Positions 1 to 9,040 are shown, counted from the stretch's first letter. The stretch: 64,000 nt of DNA from Duganella sp. Root1480D1 (GCF_001427305.1 NZ_LMFZ01000001.1:435261-499260), one strand, 5' to 3'. The notes: generated by a model not told the origin, from the letters alone. Numbers and translations are program-made.

Positions 1-1199
1 ACCTGGCCGCACTGCCTGCCATCGCTACCGTCCTGCGCGACAGCAAGGACGCCAGCGCGCGCAAGGAGATCGCCGTGCAACTGGCAGCCTCGTTGACTGA
101 AGTCGGCACGCTGGAAGTCCATTGCGAAGGCAACGGCCAACGCTGGCAGCTCGAATTCCAGCTGCGCGAGCATGGGGCAGGCGACGCGGCTGCACCGGAC
201 GCCGAAGATGCCGGCACCGATGCCGACACCGGGCCCGCCCTGCCGGCGCGCCTGCCCGACGCGCTGGAGAGAATCGACCGCATCTTCGGCAGCCGCGCGC
301 TGCAGGTGGACGTCAAGGAAGTGCGCCAGTTGCGCAGCCAGCTCGAACACCTGCTCGGCAGCCGCGAACGCTGGGCGACGCCCGTGCTGCGCCGCCTGTT
401 CGACGCCTTGATGGAGCGCGCCAAAGGCCGCCGCCGTTCGGCGGAGCACGAGCGCACTTGGCTGAATCTCGCCGGCTACTGCCTGCGCCCGGGCTTCGGC
501 CATACGCTGGACGAATGGCGCGTCGAGCAGCTCTGGGCAATTTTCGAGACCGGGGTACAGAACCACAAGGACAACCAGGTTTGCGCCGAGTGGTGGACGC
601 TGTGGCGCCGCGTATCCGGCGGCTTGCCGCCGGCAGCGCAATTGCGCCTGCTGGACGATTTCGCCTTCAACCTGCAGGCCGACGCCAACGAACGCGGACG
701 CCGTCCCGCGACGCTGGCCAACGGCAGCGAGGAGGACATGCTGCGCCTGGGCGCGTCGCTGGAACGCATTCCGTCCGCCTACAAGGCCGAAATCGGCAAC
801 TGGATGGTGGGCGAACTGCCGAAAGCGAAGAGCCTCGCCACACAAACCCGCTACTTGTGGGCGTTGGGCCGGGTCGGCGCGCGCCGGCCATTCCACGGCA
901 GCGCACATGACGTGGCGCCGGTCGAAACGGTGGAACAATGGCTGCAGGCAGTGATGCTGCTGGACTGGCGCAAGGTCGAACCGGCGGGCTTCGCTGCCGC
1001 GCACCTGGCGCGCATGACCGGCGACCGCTCGCGCGATATCAACGATGCCCTGCGTGCCGAGGTGGTACGCCGCTTGCAGACTGCGGAGGCGCCGCCAGGC
1101 TGGCCGGCCATGGTGCGCGAGATGGTCCAGCTCGACCAGGCCAGCGAACAGCGCTTGCTGGGCGAGGCCCTGCCGCCCGGCTTGAAACTTCTCAGCTAG
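1..1199 (+). CDS. Hsp70-family chaperone-like protein, C-terminal part (partial at left edge)
   Basis: The reading frame is open from the first bases of the window, so the gene begins upstream; the GTG at 75 is unlikely to be the true start. About 400 residues are visible. The first ~50 look like the end of an Hsp70 substrate-binding domain (a beta-rich stretch around LEVHCEGNGQRWQLEFQL). The rest is helical and Trp/Arg-rich and resembles the extra C-terminal domain (DUF3731 type) of long bacterial Hsp70-like proteins. No ATPase domain lies in the window. The 3' end converges on the DTW-domain gene and overlaps it by 8 bp. The Hsp70 assignment rests only on resemblance of this tail and is moderate; a link to the neighbouring T6SS is position only. 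Confidence 0.6.
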   Translation, partial: LAALPAIATVLRDSKDASARKEIAVQLAASLTEVGTLEVHCEGNGQRWQLEFQLREHGAGDAAAPDAEDAGTDADTGPALPARLPDALERIDRIFGSRALQVDVKEVRQLRSQLEHLLGSRERWATPVLRRLFDALMERAKGRRRSAEHERTWLNLAGYCLRPGFGHTLDEWRVEQLWAIFETGVQNHKDNQVCAEWWTLWRRVSGGLPPAAQLRLLDDFAFNLQADANERGRRPATLANGSEEDMLRLGASLERIPSAYKAEIGNWMVGELPKAKSLATQTRYLWALGRVGARRPFHGSAHDVAPVETVEQWLQAVMLLDWRKVEPAGFAAAHLARMTGDRSRDINDALRAEVVRRLQTAEAPPGWPAMVREMVQLDQASEQRLLGEALPPGLKLLS

Positions 1200-1830
1200 C
1201 AGTGCTGCCGCGCGCAGCCTGCCCTTGCTGCTGCGCGATAAAGCCGTCGAAGGCTGCAATCACGCGGTCGTAGCGGTGCTCATCGCCTTCCAACTGTGCC
1301 AGGGCATAGCAGGTCGCTTCAAGCGTCGAAAGCTGGTCGGGTGCATGCGCCTTGCGGATCAGGTAATGCGATGGCGGCGTGTCGCGCAACGGCAGGCGCG
1401 GCAAAGCTTGCAGGGCCGGGTTCAGGTACAGCATCTTGCGGCTCTTGCGCCAGGTGGCGTCCAGCACGAGCAGTTGAATTTGCGCCGGGGCCAGCACGGC
1501 ATTGAATGGCGGCGGCGGGGCAATGCCAAGCGACCGATCGCCGGGCGTGTCGGGGTATAGCAGCACCGGCTGGCGGCCGCCGGCGCCCAGCATGGCGCGC
1601 AGTGCCGCCTCATCAAACTGCTCGCCGATTTCGATGCGGCTGCCGGGCAGGCAAAGGTGCAGCAAACGCGCGCTGCCTTTGGCGTTTTCCACTTCCATCG
1701 GGTGCTGCAGGAGCAGGACATCGACCGTGCTGGCCACGGGCGCCGCCCAATGGCAGATGCAGGTGGCGGCAGGGCGCAGGCAGGTGGCGCACTTCGGGCG
1801 CCGCGGCAGGGTGTTCATGCCGCGGATCAT
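1192..1830 (-). CDS. tapT: DTW-domain tRNA-uridine aminocarboxypropyltransferase
   Basis: The 212-residue protein has the DTW-domain architecture: an N-terminal cysteine cluster (CATCLRPAATCICHW), then a central LVLDATWRKSRKML segment that carries the family signature as DATW, and a downstream SHYLIRKA-like stretch. Known members (YfiP/TapT) use S-adenosylmethionine to put an aminocarboxypropyl group on uridine in the tRNA variable loop (acp3U47). Two in-frame ATGs are possible, at 1830 and 1818; neither has a clear ribosome-binding site. The upstream ATG begins 3 bp after the tssA stop, so the gene is probably read through from the T6SS operon although its function is housekeeping. Family call is firm, start uncertain. 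Confidence 0.85.
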   Translation of the reverse strand: MIRGMNTLPRRPKCATCLRPAATCICHWAAPVASTVDVLLLQHPMEVENAKGSARLLHLCLPGSRIEIGEQFDEAALRAMLGAGGRQPVLLYPDTPGDRSLGIAPPPPFNAVLAPAQIQLLVLDATWRKSRKMLYLNPALQALPRLPLRDTPPSHYLIRKAHAPDQLSTLEATCYALAQLEGDEHRYDRVIAAFDGFIAQQQGQAARGSTAS

Positions 1831-1833
1831 ACA

Positions 1834-2742
1834 CTAGGCTTGCGGCGCGGCGCCAAGCAACTCGTCCAGTTGCGCAATCTGCGCCGGGTCCTTGACCACG
1901 GCACGCAGCCATTCATGCAGCGGCAGTTCGCCCCAACCGGCGGCCTTTTCCGCCAGGTAGGCAACGGGGCTATGCGGCTCGGTGCGACGGAAAAATTCAG
2001 CCACCAGCCGCAATTGCGCCAACGCGTGCTCGCGGCTGCGAGGCATTGCAGGCTGCCCCGCGCCCGCGCCTGCGTTGGCTCCATCCAGCCGCGATGTGGC
2101 GGTGCCCGCCTCGGCCGCAACACCGGTGCCAGCGCGTTCCATTGCGCCAGGCCGTGCCTGGCCCTCCGCATCTGCGACCGCCCTTAGCACCGCGTCCCGC
2201 GCAGGCCCGAATGCCGGTCCATCCGCGCCGAGACGGGCGTCGACCGCTGCCTGTAGCTGCTGCAAGGCGGCCAGGCAGTGCCGGGCATCCTGCAGGCCGG
2301 CTTCCGCATCTTCATCCGGCGCAAAGCCCTCCACCAGCGACGCTGTGCGGCCCAGCAGCCAGGCCAGGTTGCCGCTGCGCAGTTCATGCTCGCCGCCTTC
2401 CGGCAAGGGATGCACATGCTCCCAGAATCGTTCGCACAGGCCGGCCAGCAGCAGGAAGCCATCGCCCAGCCCCCGCATCCGGTGGGTGTGCGCTCGCGCC
2501 TCCGCCAGCCACACGGCCAGCCGCAAATCCTTGCTGCGCGTGCGCAGCAAATCCGCGCAGCGATTGGCCACCAGCGGCCAGTCGGCGCTATGCAGTGGCG
2601 TCGCCCACTCGCCCTGCTCCAGCGTTGGATCGTCTTGCCGCCGTGCCGCCGCAATCGCATCCATGCAGGCATCAAACGACACATCTTCGCCGCACGGCTG
2701 GCTGACACTGACCGGCACCAGCAGGTCCTCGTTCGTGAACAT
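1834..2742 (-). CDS. tssA: Type VI secretion protein TssA (ImpA N-terminal domain)
   Basis: TssA caps the growing T6SS tail sheath and helps start baseplate and tail assembly in the cytoplasm. The 302-residue product starts MFTNEDLLVPVSVSQPCGED, typical of the ImpA N-terminal domain, with WPLVANRCADLL and LRLAVWLAEA motifs after it. A linker rich in Ala/Gly (about residues 205-235) leads to a short C-terminal helical region ending in LHEWLRAVVKDPAQ, as in short TssA types. The open frame extends upstream to 3342, but that part is a shadow of tssH. The ATG at 2742 has a strong GGGGGA ribosome site and sits 8 bp after tssH. It is the last T6SS gene of this unit. Confidence 0.92.
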   Translation of the reverse strand: MFTNEDLLVPVSVSQPCGEDVSFDACMDAIAAARRQDDPTLEQGEWATPLHSADWPLVANRCADLLRTRSKDLRLAVWLAEARAHTHRMRGLGDGFLLLAGLCERFWEHVHPLPEGGEHELRSGNLAWLLGRTASLVEGFAPDEDAEAGLQDARHCLAALQQLQAAVDARLGADGPAFGPARDAVLRAVADAEGQARPGAMERAGTGVAAEAGTATSRLDGANAGAGAGQPAMPRSREHALAQLRLVAEFFRRTEPHSPVAYLAEKAAGWGELPLHEWLRAVVKDPAQIAQLDELLGAAPQA

Positions 2743-2750
2743 ATCTCCCC

Positions 2751-5357
2751 CTATCTGGTGGTAATCCGGAACTGGCCCTGGCGCGTCACGCCGACCTTCA
2801 CCTTCGTTACCGGCATGCCCTCGGCCATGCGCGCCAGCAGCACATCGGCGACGCCAGGCAGCAGGCTGCCCTGCAGGATGCTGTCGATATTGCGCGCGCC
2901 GGAATCGGTCTCTGTGCAGCGCGCCAGCACTGCCTGGACCAGCGCATCGTCCCAGCAGAACTCCGCATGGTGGTTCTCGCTGATACGCTGGCCGATCCGG
3001 CCCAGCTTCAAAGCGATCACCTGGGCCAGCGCTTCGTCCGAAATCGGGTAGTACGGCACTACCTGCAGCCGCCCGAGCAAGGCCGGCTTGAAATGCCGGA
3101 CCAGCTGCGGCCGAACCAGTGCGTCGAGTTCCTCCGGCGTCGGCAGCGGTGCGCCGCCGCGGTTCAGGCATGCCTGCATGATGGCGCCCGAGCCCAGGTT
3201 GGAAGTGAGGACGATCACCGTGTTGCTGAAGTCGACCGCCTGTCCTTCGGCGTCTTCCAGCATGCCGCGGTCGAATACCTGATAAAACAGTTCCAGCACG
3301 TCCGGGTGGGCCTTGTCGGCCTCGTCGAGCAGCAGCACGCAATATGGGTTGCGCCGCACCGCCTCGGTCAGCACCCCGCCCTCGCCGTACCCGACATAAC
3401 CTGGCGGCGAACCTTTCAAGCCCGCCACGCTGTGCGGCTCCTGGTATTCGCTCATATTGATGGTCACCAGCTTGCGCTCACCGCCGTATAGAAGGTCCGC
3501 CAGCGCCAGCGCGGTTTCCGTCTTGCCGACGCCGGAAGGTCCGGTCAACAGGAACACGCCTTTCGGCTTGCGCGGATCATCGAGCCCTGCACGCGCGGTG
3601 CGCATGCGTTGCACAATGGTTTCGACGGCGTGCGCTTGCGCCAGTACGCGCGACTCCAGCGCGGGCTTGAGCTGCTGCACCGTGCGGATTTCGTCGCGCA
3701 GCATGCGGCCAACGGGAATGCCGGTCCACGCTGCGACCACGCCGGCCACCACATGGCGATCGACTTCCAGCGGCACCAGGGGCGTCTCGCGCTGGATCGC
3801 CTGCAGCTCCTGTTGCACATTCGCCACCGCTGCTGCATCGCCCTCCTGCCGCAGCGCGATCACGCGGGCACACAGCTCGCGCTCACGCTCATGTCGAGCG
3901 GCCAGCTCCGCATGCCAGGCCTGGAGGCTGCCCCGCTCATCTCGCAGCGCCGGTAGTGCCGATGGCCCGGGCTCGTTGTTCCCGCCATTGTTCGCCGCGT
4001 CACGCTCCAGCGCCGCGATGCGCGCAGACAGCCGTTCGATCTGGCAGGCAGCGTCCTCCAGCAGCGCTGGCGGCGCGCACTGTCCCAAGGCCACGCGCGC
4101 GCAGGCCGTATCGAGCACGCCGACCGCCTTGTCCGGCAACTGGCGGCTATTGATGTAGCGATGCGCGAGACGAACTGCAGCTGTCACTGCATCATCGCGC
4201 ACGCGAACGCCGAAATGCTGCTCCATCAGCGGCACCATGGCTCTCAGCATGCCAGCCGCGGTGTCTTCGTCCGGCTCTTCGACTTTGACTACCTGGAAGC
4301 GGCGCGCCAGGGCGGCGTCTTTCTCGAAATAGCGCTTGTATTCGCTCCAGGTGGTTGCTGCGATCGTGCGCAATTCACCCCGCGCCAGGGCCGGTTTCAG
4401 GAGGTTGGCGGCATCGCCCTGCCCGGCCGTGCCACCGGCGCCGATCATCGTATGCGCCTCGTCGATGAAGAGGACGATGGGATGTGGGCTGCGGCGAACC
4501 TCGTCGATCACGTTTTTCAGGCGGGCCTCGAATTCCCCGCGCACGCTGGCCCCCGCCTGCAGCAGCGCCAGGTCAAGCGCATGCAGGGCCACCTTGCTCA
4601 AAGTCGGCGGCACCGTGCCTGCCGCAATGCGCAGGGCCAGGCCCTCCACCACGGCGGTCTTGCCGACCCCGGCTTCGCCGGTCAGGATCGGGTTGTTCTG
4701 GCGCCTGCGCAACAGGATGTCCATCAGTTGCCGCACTTCGGCTGCCCGGCCAATCACTGGATCCAGCTTGCCATCCCGTGCAAGTTGGCACAGGTTGACC
4801 GTGTATTGGGCCAGCGCCGGAGCCGAGGCCGGTGCCGGTTGCCGCGTCCCCGCTTCCTGCGTCGCCGCCGGCACAGCGCATTCCGCCGAGCCGGCAACGT
4901 ACTTTTCCAGGCGGTGCTTCAGTCCATCAATCGGAAATCGTGCAAGCAGGCTGGAAATCCGCGTGGCCTGTTGCGACAACTCCGACTCGGTCAGCAAGGC
5001 AAGCAGCAGGTGGCTGCTGCGCACCTGGTCAGGCTGCGGCAAAGCCAGTGAGGCGATAAGCCAGGCATGTTCCAGCATCAATTGCAGCCGCCTTGCGAAT
5101 ACCGGAACACGGGTCGCGGCAATGCGAACGCCGGCCAGCTCGCGCCGCAAATCGGCTTCAAGCGCTGTGACGCTGATGTCGCAGCGCCGCGCAATTGCCT
5201 GCACGTCGCATTCCGGCTGCTCCAGCAGCGCAAGCATCAGGTGCTCCACATCGACCTCGCCATGCCCCATGCCGATTGCGATATTTGCGGCGCGGGTAGC
5301 GGCAGTCCGGCAGCTGTCGTTCAATTTTCCAATCAGGGTCTTCAGTTGAATGCTCAT
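2751..5357 (-). CDS. tssH: Type VI secretion AAA+ ATPase TssH/ClpV
   Basis: ClpV is the hexameric AAA+ unfoldase that disassembles the contracted TssB/TssC sheath. The 868-residue protein has a Clp-N domain (about 10-155), a first ATPase module with Walker A GEAGVGKT near 227-234 and Walker B VLFIDEAH, a coiled-coil middle region (about 425-520), and a second ATPase module with GPSGVGKT and VLLLDEADKAH. Length and order match ClpV1 rather than ClpB, and the position between tssE and tssA fits. The ATG at 5357 overlaps the tssE stop by 4 bp, implying translational coupling. All ATPase motifs look intact. Confidence 0.96.
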   Translation of the reverse strand: MSIQLKTLIGKLNDSCRTAATRAANIAIGMGHGEVDVEHLMLALLEQPECDVQAIARRCDISVTALEADLRRELAGVRIAATRVPVFARRLQLMLEHAWLIASLALPQPDQVRSSHLLLALLTESELSQQATRISSLLARFPIDGLKHRLEKYVAGSAECAVPAATQEAGTRQPAPASAPALAQYTVNLCQLARDGKLDPVIGRAAEVRQLMDILLRRRQNNPILTGEAGVGKTAVVEGLALRIAAGTVPPTLSKVALHALDLALLQAGASVRGEFEARLKNVIDEVRRSPHPIVLFIDEAHTMIGAGGTAGQGDAANLLKPALARGELRTIAATTWSEYKRYFEKDAALARRFQVVKVEEPDEDTAAGMLRAMVPLMEQHFGVRVRDDAVTAAVRLAHRYINSRQLPDKAVGVLDTACARVALGQCAPPALLEDAACQIERLSARIAALERDAANNGGNNEPGPSALPALRDERGSLQAWHAELAARHERERELCARVIALRQEGDAAAVANVQQELQAIQRETPLVPLEVDRHVVAGVVAAWTGIPVGRMLRDEIRTVQQLKPALESRVLAQAHAVETIVQRMRTARAGLDDPRKPKGVFLLTGPSGVGKTETALALADLLYGGERKLVTINMSEYQEPHSVAGLKGSPPGYVGYGEGGVLTEAVRRNPYCVLLLDEADKAHPDVLELFYQVFDRGMLEDAEGQAVDFSNTVIVLTSNLGSGAIMQACLNRGGAPLPTPEELDALVRPQLVRHFKPALLGRLQVVPYYPISDEALAQVIALKLGRIGQRISENHHAEFCWDDALVQAVLARCTETDSGARNIDSILQGSLLPGVADVLLARMAEGMPVTKVKVGVTRQGQFRITTR

Positions 5358-5812
5358 GCAATAGCTCCGCGCTTGATGGAATAATGCAGCGACGACGGTA
5401 GCAAGGCTGCGCTGAAGCTGACAACTTCATTCGCGCCATGCGCCCGCAACATGCCGACGATGACGATATCGATCCGGTTGACTGCGCCGGCGCGCTGGGC
5501 CAGTGTTACCTGCACATTGCATAGCCGCGGTTCGTGACGTTCAACCGCCAGCCGGATGCTGCTGCAGATGCGCAACCGGTCTTCGCTGTTGCTGTGCGAC
5601 AGGCCGGCGAAATCGGCCAGCCCGAAATTCAGGATCGAGCGTGCGCATTCCGGGTAGGCCTGCAGCAGCTGCTGCGGCAGCGCGCTGCGCGTGTTGAGCA
5701 GCGCTTCCAGGTCGCGCGCCACGCTTTCCTTCAACTGCTCCTGCGACAGGAAACGTGCGCCAGCTTGGCTTCCCAGCAAGCGGTCCAGCAATCCCGGCCT
5801 GTGCCCGACCAT
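5354..5812 (-). CDS. tssE: Type VI secretion baseplate protein TssE (gp25-like)
   Basis: TssE is the gp25/lysozyme-like baseplate wedge protein. The 152-residue product begins LLDRLLGSQ and has the family pattern of a helical N-terminus (SVARDLEALLNTRS), a central YPECARSILNFGLADFAGLS segment, and a C-terminal strand region (EPRLCNVQVTLAQR). In most T6SS loci tssE is followed by tssF and tssG; here its stop overlaps tssH directly in an ATGA junction, so those two baseplate genes are missing from the expected place. It lies downstream of a hairpin terminator that separates it from hcp, so its expression probably depends on readthrough. Confidence 0.92.
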   Translation of the reverse strand: MVGHRPGLLDRLLGSQAGARFLSQEQLKESVARDLEALLNTRSALPQQLLQAYPECARSILNFGLADFAGLSHSNSEDRLRICSSIRLAVERHEPRLCNVQVTLAQRAGAVNRIDIVIVGMLRAHGANEVVSFSAALLPSSLHYSIKRGAIA

Positions 5813-5825
5813 GCCTTACCTCCGC

Positions 5826-5861
5826 AAAAAAGCGGCTGCAGCACTTGCGCACCGCAGCCGC
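5826..5861 (-). terminator. Rho-independent terminator downstream of hcp
   Basis: On the minus strand, 8-bp arms GCGGCTGC and GCAGCCGC with a 14-nt loop are followed by a run of six T, between hcp and tssE. This probably gives hcp (a needed bulk tail-tube protein) more transcript than tssE, tssH and tssA. Confidence 0.7.
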
Positions 5862-5875
5862 AACTCCCTCCAAAA

Positions 5876-6367
5876 TCATGCAACGCGGTTGCTTGCCAGG
5901 TCCCAGCCGCCTGACGTGTTGCCGCCCATGCCGCCCGAGATGCGCTGCTGCGTGTATTTCCAGCGCACTTTCGAGAACTTGAAGCCCACTTCCTCGGTAA
6001 GGATGTCGCCTTCGCCGACAGACGGCGACACCACGCCAATCAGCACGTTATCGAGTTCAATTTCGAAGTACTTGACCCGCTCGCCCTGCGCATCGGCGCG
6101 CATGAATTCCAGCTTGGCCTTGGGGATGGTGCGGCCGGCGGAGCAGGTTTGCAGCAGGATCGGCGACGCCAGGTCGGCCAATTTGGTAATCACCACGTCG
6201 CGGTGCTCGCAACGTTCGGCGGTGTGGCCGCCGCCGGTGGAGGATGTGGCCGAACGCGGTTGCTCCACCGACCAACTGACCGATTTGCACTCGATCCAGT
6301 CCTTGTGACGATCATCGGTCGACTCCCCCTTGATGCCGTCGATATGCAGGTACACGTCAATTGCCAT
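5876..6367 (-). CDS. hcp: Type VI secretion tail-tube protein Hcp (TssD)
   Basis: Hcp hexamers stack to form the inner tube that is propelled from the cell and can carry small effectors. The 163-residue protein opens MAIDVYLHIDGIKGES and contains the common IECKSVSWSVEQ and ITKLADLASPILLQ segments, ending in a strand with VRWKYTQQ. This fits the Hcp1 family in length and order. The start at 6367 has an AAGGAG ribosome site. It sits 14 bp after tssC and is followed by a terminator hairpin. No C-terminal effector extension is present; the short Gly-rich tail after the tube domain is typical. Confidence 0.95.
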   Translation of the reverse strand: MAIDVYLHIDGIKGESTDDRHKDWIECKSVSWSVEQPRSATSSTGGGHTAERCEHRDVVITKLADLASPILLQTCSAGRTIPKAKLEFMRADAQGERVKYFEIELDNVLIGVVSPSVGEGDILTEEVGFKFSKVRWKYTQQRISGGMGGNTSGGWDLASNRVA

Positions 6368-6381
6368 CGCAATACTCCTTT

Positions 6382-7863
6382 TCAGTAGTTGGTGGTTTGC
6401 GGCAGTTCCGCCACGAGGCGAAGGGAAACGGTCAGTTCGTCGAGCTGGAAGTGCGGGCGCAGGAAGCTGACGGCGCGGAACACACCGGGCCGGCCGGGCA
6501 CTTCGCTGACCTGGACCGAGGCTTCGCGCAGCGGAAACTGCGCCTTTTGTTCCTGGCTGGCGTTATCGTCCAGCAGCACATACTTCATCAGCCAGCGGTT
6601 CAGGAAGTCTTCGACGTTGGAGGCGGCGGCAAAGCTGCCGATCTTGTCGCGCATCATGGCCTTCATGTAGTGCGCAATGCGCGAGACGGCGAAGATGTAT
6701 TGCAGTTGCGAGGACAGTACGGCATTGGCGTTGGCCGCGTCGGAGCTGTAGCGCATGGCCTTCTGCGCCGATTGCGCGCCGAAGAAGGCGGCGTAGGCGG
6801 TATTCTTGCAGTGCACCAGGGAGATAAAGCCAAGATCGCTGAGCTCCTTTTCCCGGCGGTCGGTGATCGCCACCTCGGTCGGGCATTTCAGCGCAACCTC
6901 CCCTTCGTCCGTCTTGAAGGTATGCGTCGGCAAGTCGTCCACTAGGCCGCCGCCTTCCACGCCGCGGATGGCAGCGCACCAGCCGAACTCCTCGTGCGCC
7001 TTGGTCAGCCGCGCGCCAAATGCATAGGCGGCGTTGCACCACAGGTATTTGTGGTGGTCGCGGCCATCGACGTCTTCCACGAAATTGAAGCCTTCCACCG
7101 TGGTTCCGTCAACGGGATTGAATGGCAGGCGCCCCAGGAAGCGCGGCAGCGTCAAGCCGACGTAGCGCGAATCTTCGGATTCGCGGAAGGCCTTCCATTT
7201 GGCGTATTCCACCGTGTCGAACACCTTGGCCAGGTCGCGCGGCTTGCCCAGGTCGCCGTAGCCTTCCAGGCCAAACAGCTCCGGCGAGGCGGCGCTGATG
7301 AACGGCGCATGCGCTGCAGCGGCCAGGTGCGCCATCTGCTCGATGAAGTAGATGTCCTCCGGCTGGCGGGATATTTCGAAATCCCCCAGCAGCGCCGCAT
7401 ACGGTGAACCGCCGAAAGTGCCGAATTCCTCTTCGTAGACCTTCTTGAAGATGGTGCTTTGATCGAAGTCCAGCGCGCTCTGGAAGTCGCGCACCAGCTC
7501 GCGCTTGGTGGCGTTCAGCAGGCGGATCTTCAGCGAAGGTCCGGTAGCCGTGCTGCGCACCAGGTAATGCAGGCCGGTCCAGCTTTGCTCAAGCTTCTGG
7601 AACTGGGGCGTATGCATGATGGCGCTCAACTGGTCCGAGATCATGCGATCCAGCTCCGCCACGCGGGCATCGATGGTGGCCGACAGGTTGTGCGACATAT
7701 GCACCGTGCCCTGCACCACTTGCCGCGCCAATTCCCCGATGATGTCGCGGGCCCGTTCATGTTCGCTGCTGGATTTGGCGACTTTGCTTTCTTCGACAAT
7801 GCGGTCCAGCAGGTCGCGGTCTTCCACCGTAGCCGCCGATGCCGCCTTCATTTGCGCGCTCAT
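6382..7863 (-). CDS. tssC: Type VI secretion contractile sheath large subunit TssC (VipB)
   Basis: TssC pairs with TssB to build the contractile sheath around the Hcp tube. The 493-residue product carries the highly conserved sheath segments FQKLEQSWTGLHYLV near the N-terminus, SPYAALLGDFE in the middle, and FLGRLPF, with the usual C-terminal strand region. Length is normal for TssC. Its ATG directly abuts the tssB stop, and its ribosome site (AGGAGG) lies inside the tssB 3' end, so the two subunits are translationally coupled, which fits their equal amounts in the sheath. Confidence 0.96.
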   Translation of the reverse strand: MSAQMKAASAATVEDRDLLDRIVEESKVAKSSSEHERARDIIGELARQVVQGTVHMSHNLSATIDARVAELDRMISDQLSAIMHTPQFQKLEQSWTGLHYLVRSTATGPSLKIRLLNATKRELVRDFQSALDFDQSTIFKKVYEEEFGTFGGSPYAALLGDFEISRQPEDIYFIEQMAHLAAAAHAPFISAASPELFGLEGYGDLGKPRDLAKVFDTVEYAKWKAFRESEDSRYVGLTLPRFLGRLPFNPVDGTTVEGFNFVEDVDGRDHHKYLWCNAAYAFGARLTKAHEEFGWCAAIRGVEGGGLVDDLPTHTFKTDEGEVALKCPTEVAITDRREKELSDLGFISLVHCKNTAYAAFFGAQSAQKAMRYSSDAANANAVLSSQLQYIFAVSRIAHYMKAMMRDKIGSFAAASNVEDFLNRWLMKYVLLDDNASQEQKAQFPLREASVQVSEVPGRPGVFRAVSFLRPHFQLDELTVSLRLVAELPQTTNY

Positions 7864-8358
7864 TCAATCCTCCTTGGGCGCGATGGCCGTCAGGTTTTCA
7901 GTGCTCTGCAACACATCCGTCAACAGGTCCTCCAGCCTGTCGTTGCCGGCCAGTTTGTTGCGCAAGTCGGCAAGCTTGCTGCGCGCTTCAAGCAGCTTGC
8001 CGAGCGGTTCGACCTGGCGCACGATGGCTTCCGGCCGGAAGTCCTGCATGGAGCCGAAACGCAGTTCAACCGGGAATTCCCCCTCCCCGCCCAGGCGGTT
8101 CGGCACCTGGAAGTTCAGCACCGGGTTCACGCCCGCCAGCACTTCATCGAAATTACTGCTGTCGACGTTGACGAAGTTGCGCTCCTTCAGGCGCTTTTGC
8201 GGCGCGGCTGGATTGCCGCCAAAATCGCCCAGGACACCAACCACGAAAGGCAACTCCTTGTTTTCCGTGTCGTCGCCGACTTCAACGTCGTAGGTCATCT
8301 GCACCCGAGGCGGGCGGACCTTGCTCAGGCGCTTCTGCACGCTGTCACGATTGGCCAT
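7864..8358 (-). CDS. tssB: Type VI secretion contractile sheath small subunit TssB (VipA)
   Basis: TssB is the small sheath subunit. The 164-residue product begins with MANRDSVQKRLSKVRPPRVQ, then the conserved PFVVGVLGDFGG motif and LKERNFVNVD, followed by PNRLGG and the helical C-terminal segment that interlocks with TssC. The frame stays open upstream to 8562, but that extension is Arg-rich shadow sequence; the ATG at 8358 has an AAGGAG site and matches the family start. It lies 10 bp after the TPR lipoprotein gene and abuts tssC. Confidence 0.96.
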   Translation of the reverse strand: MANRDSVQKRLSKVRPPRVQMTYDVEVGDDTENKELPFVVGVLGDFGGNPAAPQKRLKERNFVNVDSSNFDEVLAGVNPVLNFQVPNRLGGEGEFPVELRFGSMQDFRPEAIVRQVEPLGKLLEARSKLADLRNKLAGNDRLEDLLTDVLQSTENLTAIAPKED

Positions 8359-8368
8359 TGCCGGCTCC

Positions 8369-8950
8369 TTATTTGAGTGCGCCGAAAGGATCGGCAGTAG
8401 TGGACGGGTTGGGCGCCGTGCGCGGCGCCGGCAGCTTGATGGCAGGCGCCGTTCTCCTTGGTTGTCGCGGACCGCCGGCCACCGGCACCAGCACCTCCTC
8501 GCCGAGCGTGTTGCGCAGCGTGCGGGCCAGCTCCTGCGCTTCGCTGCGCACCGATCCGCCAAGGCTGCTTTGCTGGCTCAGTTCCGCCAGCGAGCGTGTT
8601 GACAGGCGAAGGCCGCTGACGGCAATGATGCTCAGGGCCTGCTTGTCGGCGGGGTCTCGCTGCAACGCCTCCTGCGCCTGCACGATGGCATCGCTGTAAT
8701 TGCCTCGATCAAAGCGCATTTGCGCCATTTGCAGCCACGGCGCCTTGTCGGACGGATAGCTCGCAGCAGCGGCCTTCAGCGTAGCCTGCGATTTTTCCCG
8801 CTGGCCCGCCGCTGCCGCCCGGTCGGCATCGGCCAGCATTCGCTCCAGCGTTTGTGTGCCGGCGCGGTCGCCAACCTGCAGCGGCGCGTCGGTGGCGCAA
8901 CCGGCCAGCGTGGCCGCCCCAATCAGTACCGCGGTCAATGATCTGCGCAT
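8369..8950 (-). CDS. TPR-containing lipoprotein leading the tssBC operon
   Basis: The 193-residue product has a lipoprotein signal (MRRSLTAVLIGAATLAGC; LAGC lipobox, Cys18) and two or so tetratricopeptide-like helical repeats (QTLERMLADADRAAAAGQ; LQMAQMRFDRGNYSDAIVQA with a following LQRDPADKQALSI), then a Pro-rich tail. It is the first gene of the tssB unit. It is not the beta-sandwich lipoprotein TssJ, which I do not find here, so it may be the outer-membrane-associated lipoprotein of this T6SS; that role is inference from position and lipidation. The start at 8950 has a GGAGAG site. The first half of the longer open frame (to 9007) is not needed. Confidence 0.75.
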   Translation of the reverse strand: MRRSLTAVLIGAATLAGCATDAPLQVGDRAGTQTLERMLADADRAAAAGQREKSQATLKAAAASYPSDKAPWLQMAQMRFDRGNYSDAIVQAQEALQRDPADKQALSIIAVSGLRLSTRSLAELSQQSSLGGSVRSEAQELARTLRNTLGEEVLVPVAGGPRQPRRTAPAIKLPAPRTAPNPSTTADPFGALK

Positions 8951-9040
8951 CGTTCTCTCCTTCCGCAAAGTGAAGGCCATTATTGAATCGATGCGCGGCC
9001 TTGCCATTGCGCTGTCTCAAAGGCCGCCGACATCTCCACA

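Noticed and set aside
8369..8950. TPR lipoprotein as TssJ
   Set aside because: TssJ is a small beta-sandwich; this protein is helical with TPR-like repeats, so only a functional substitution is considered.
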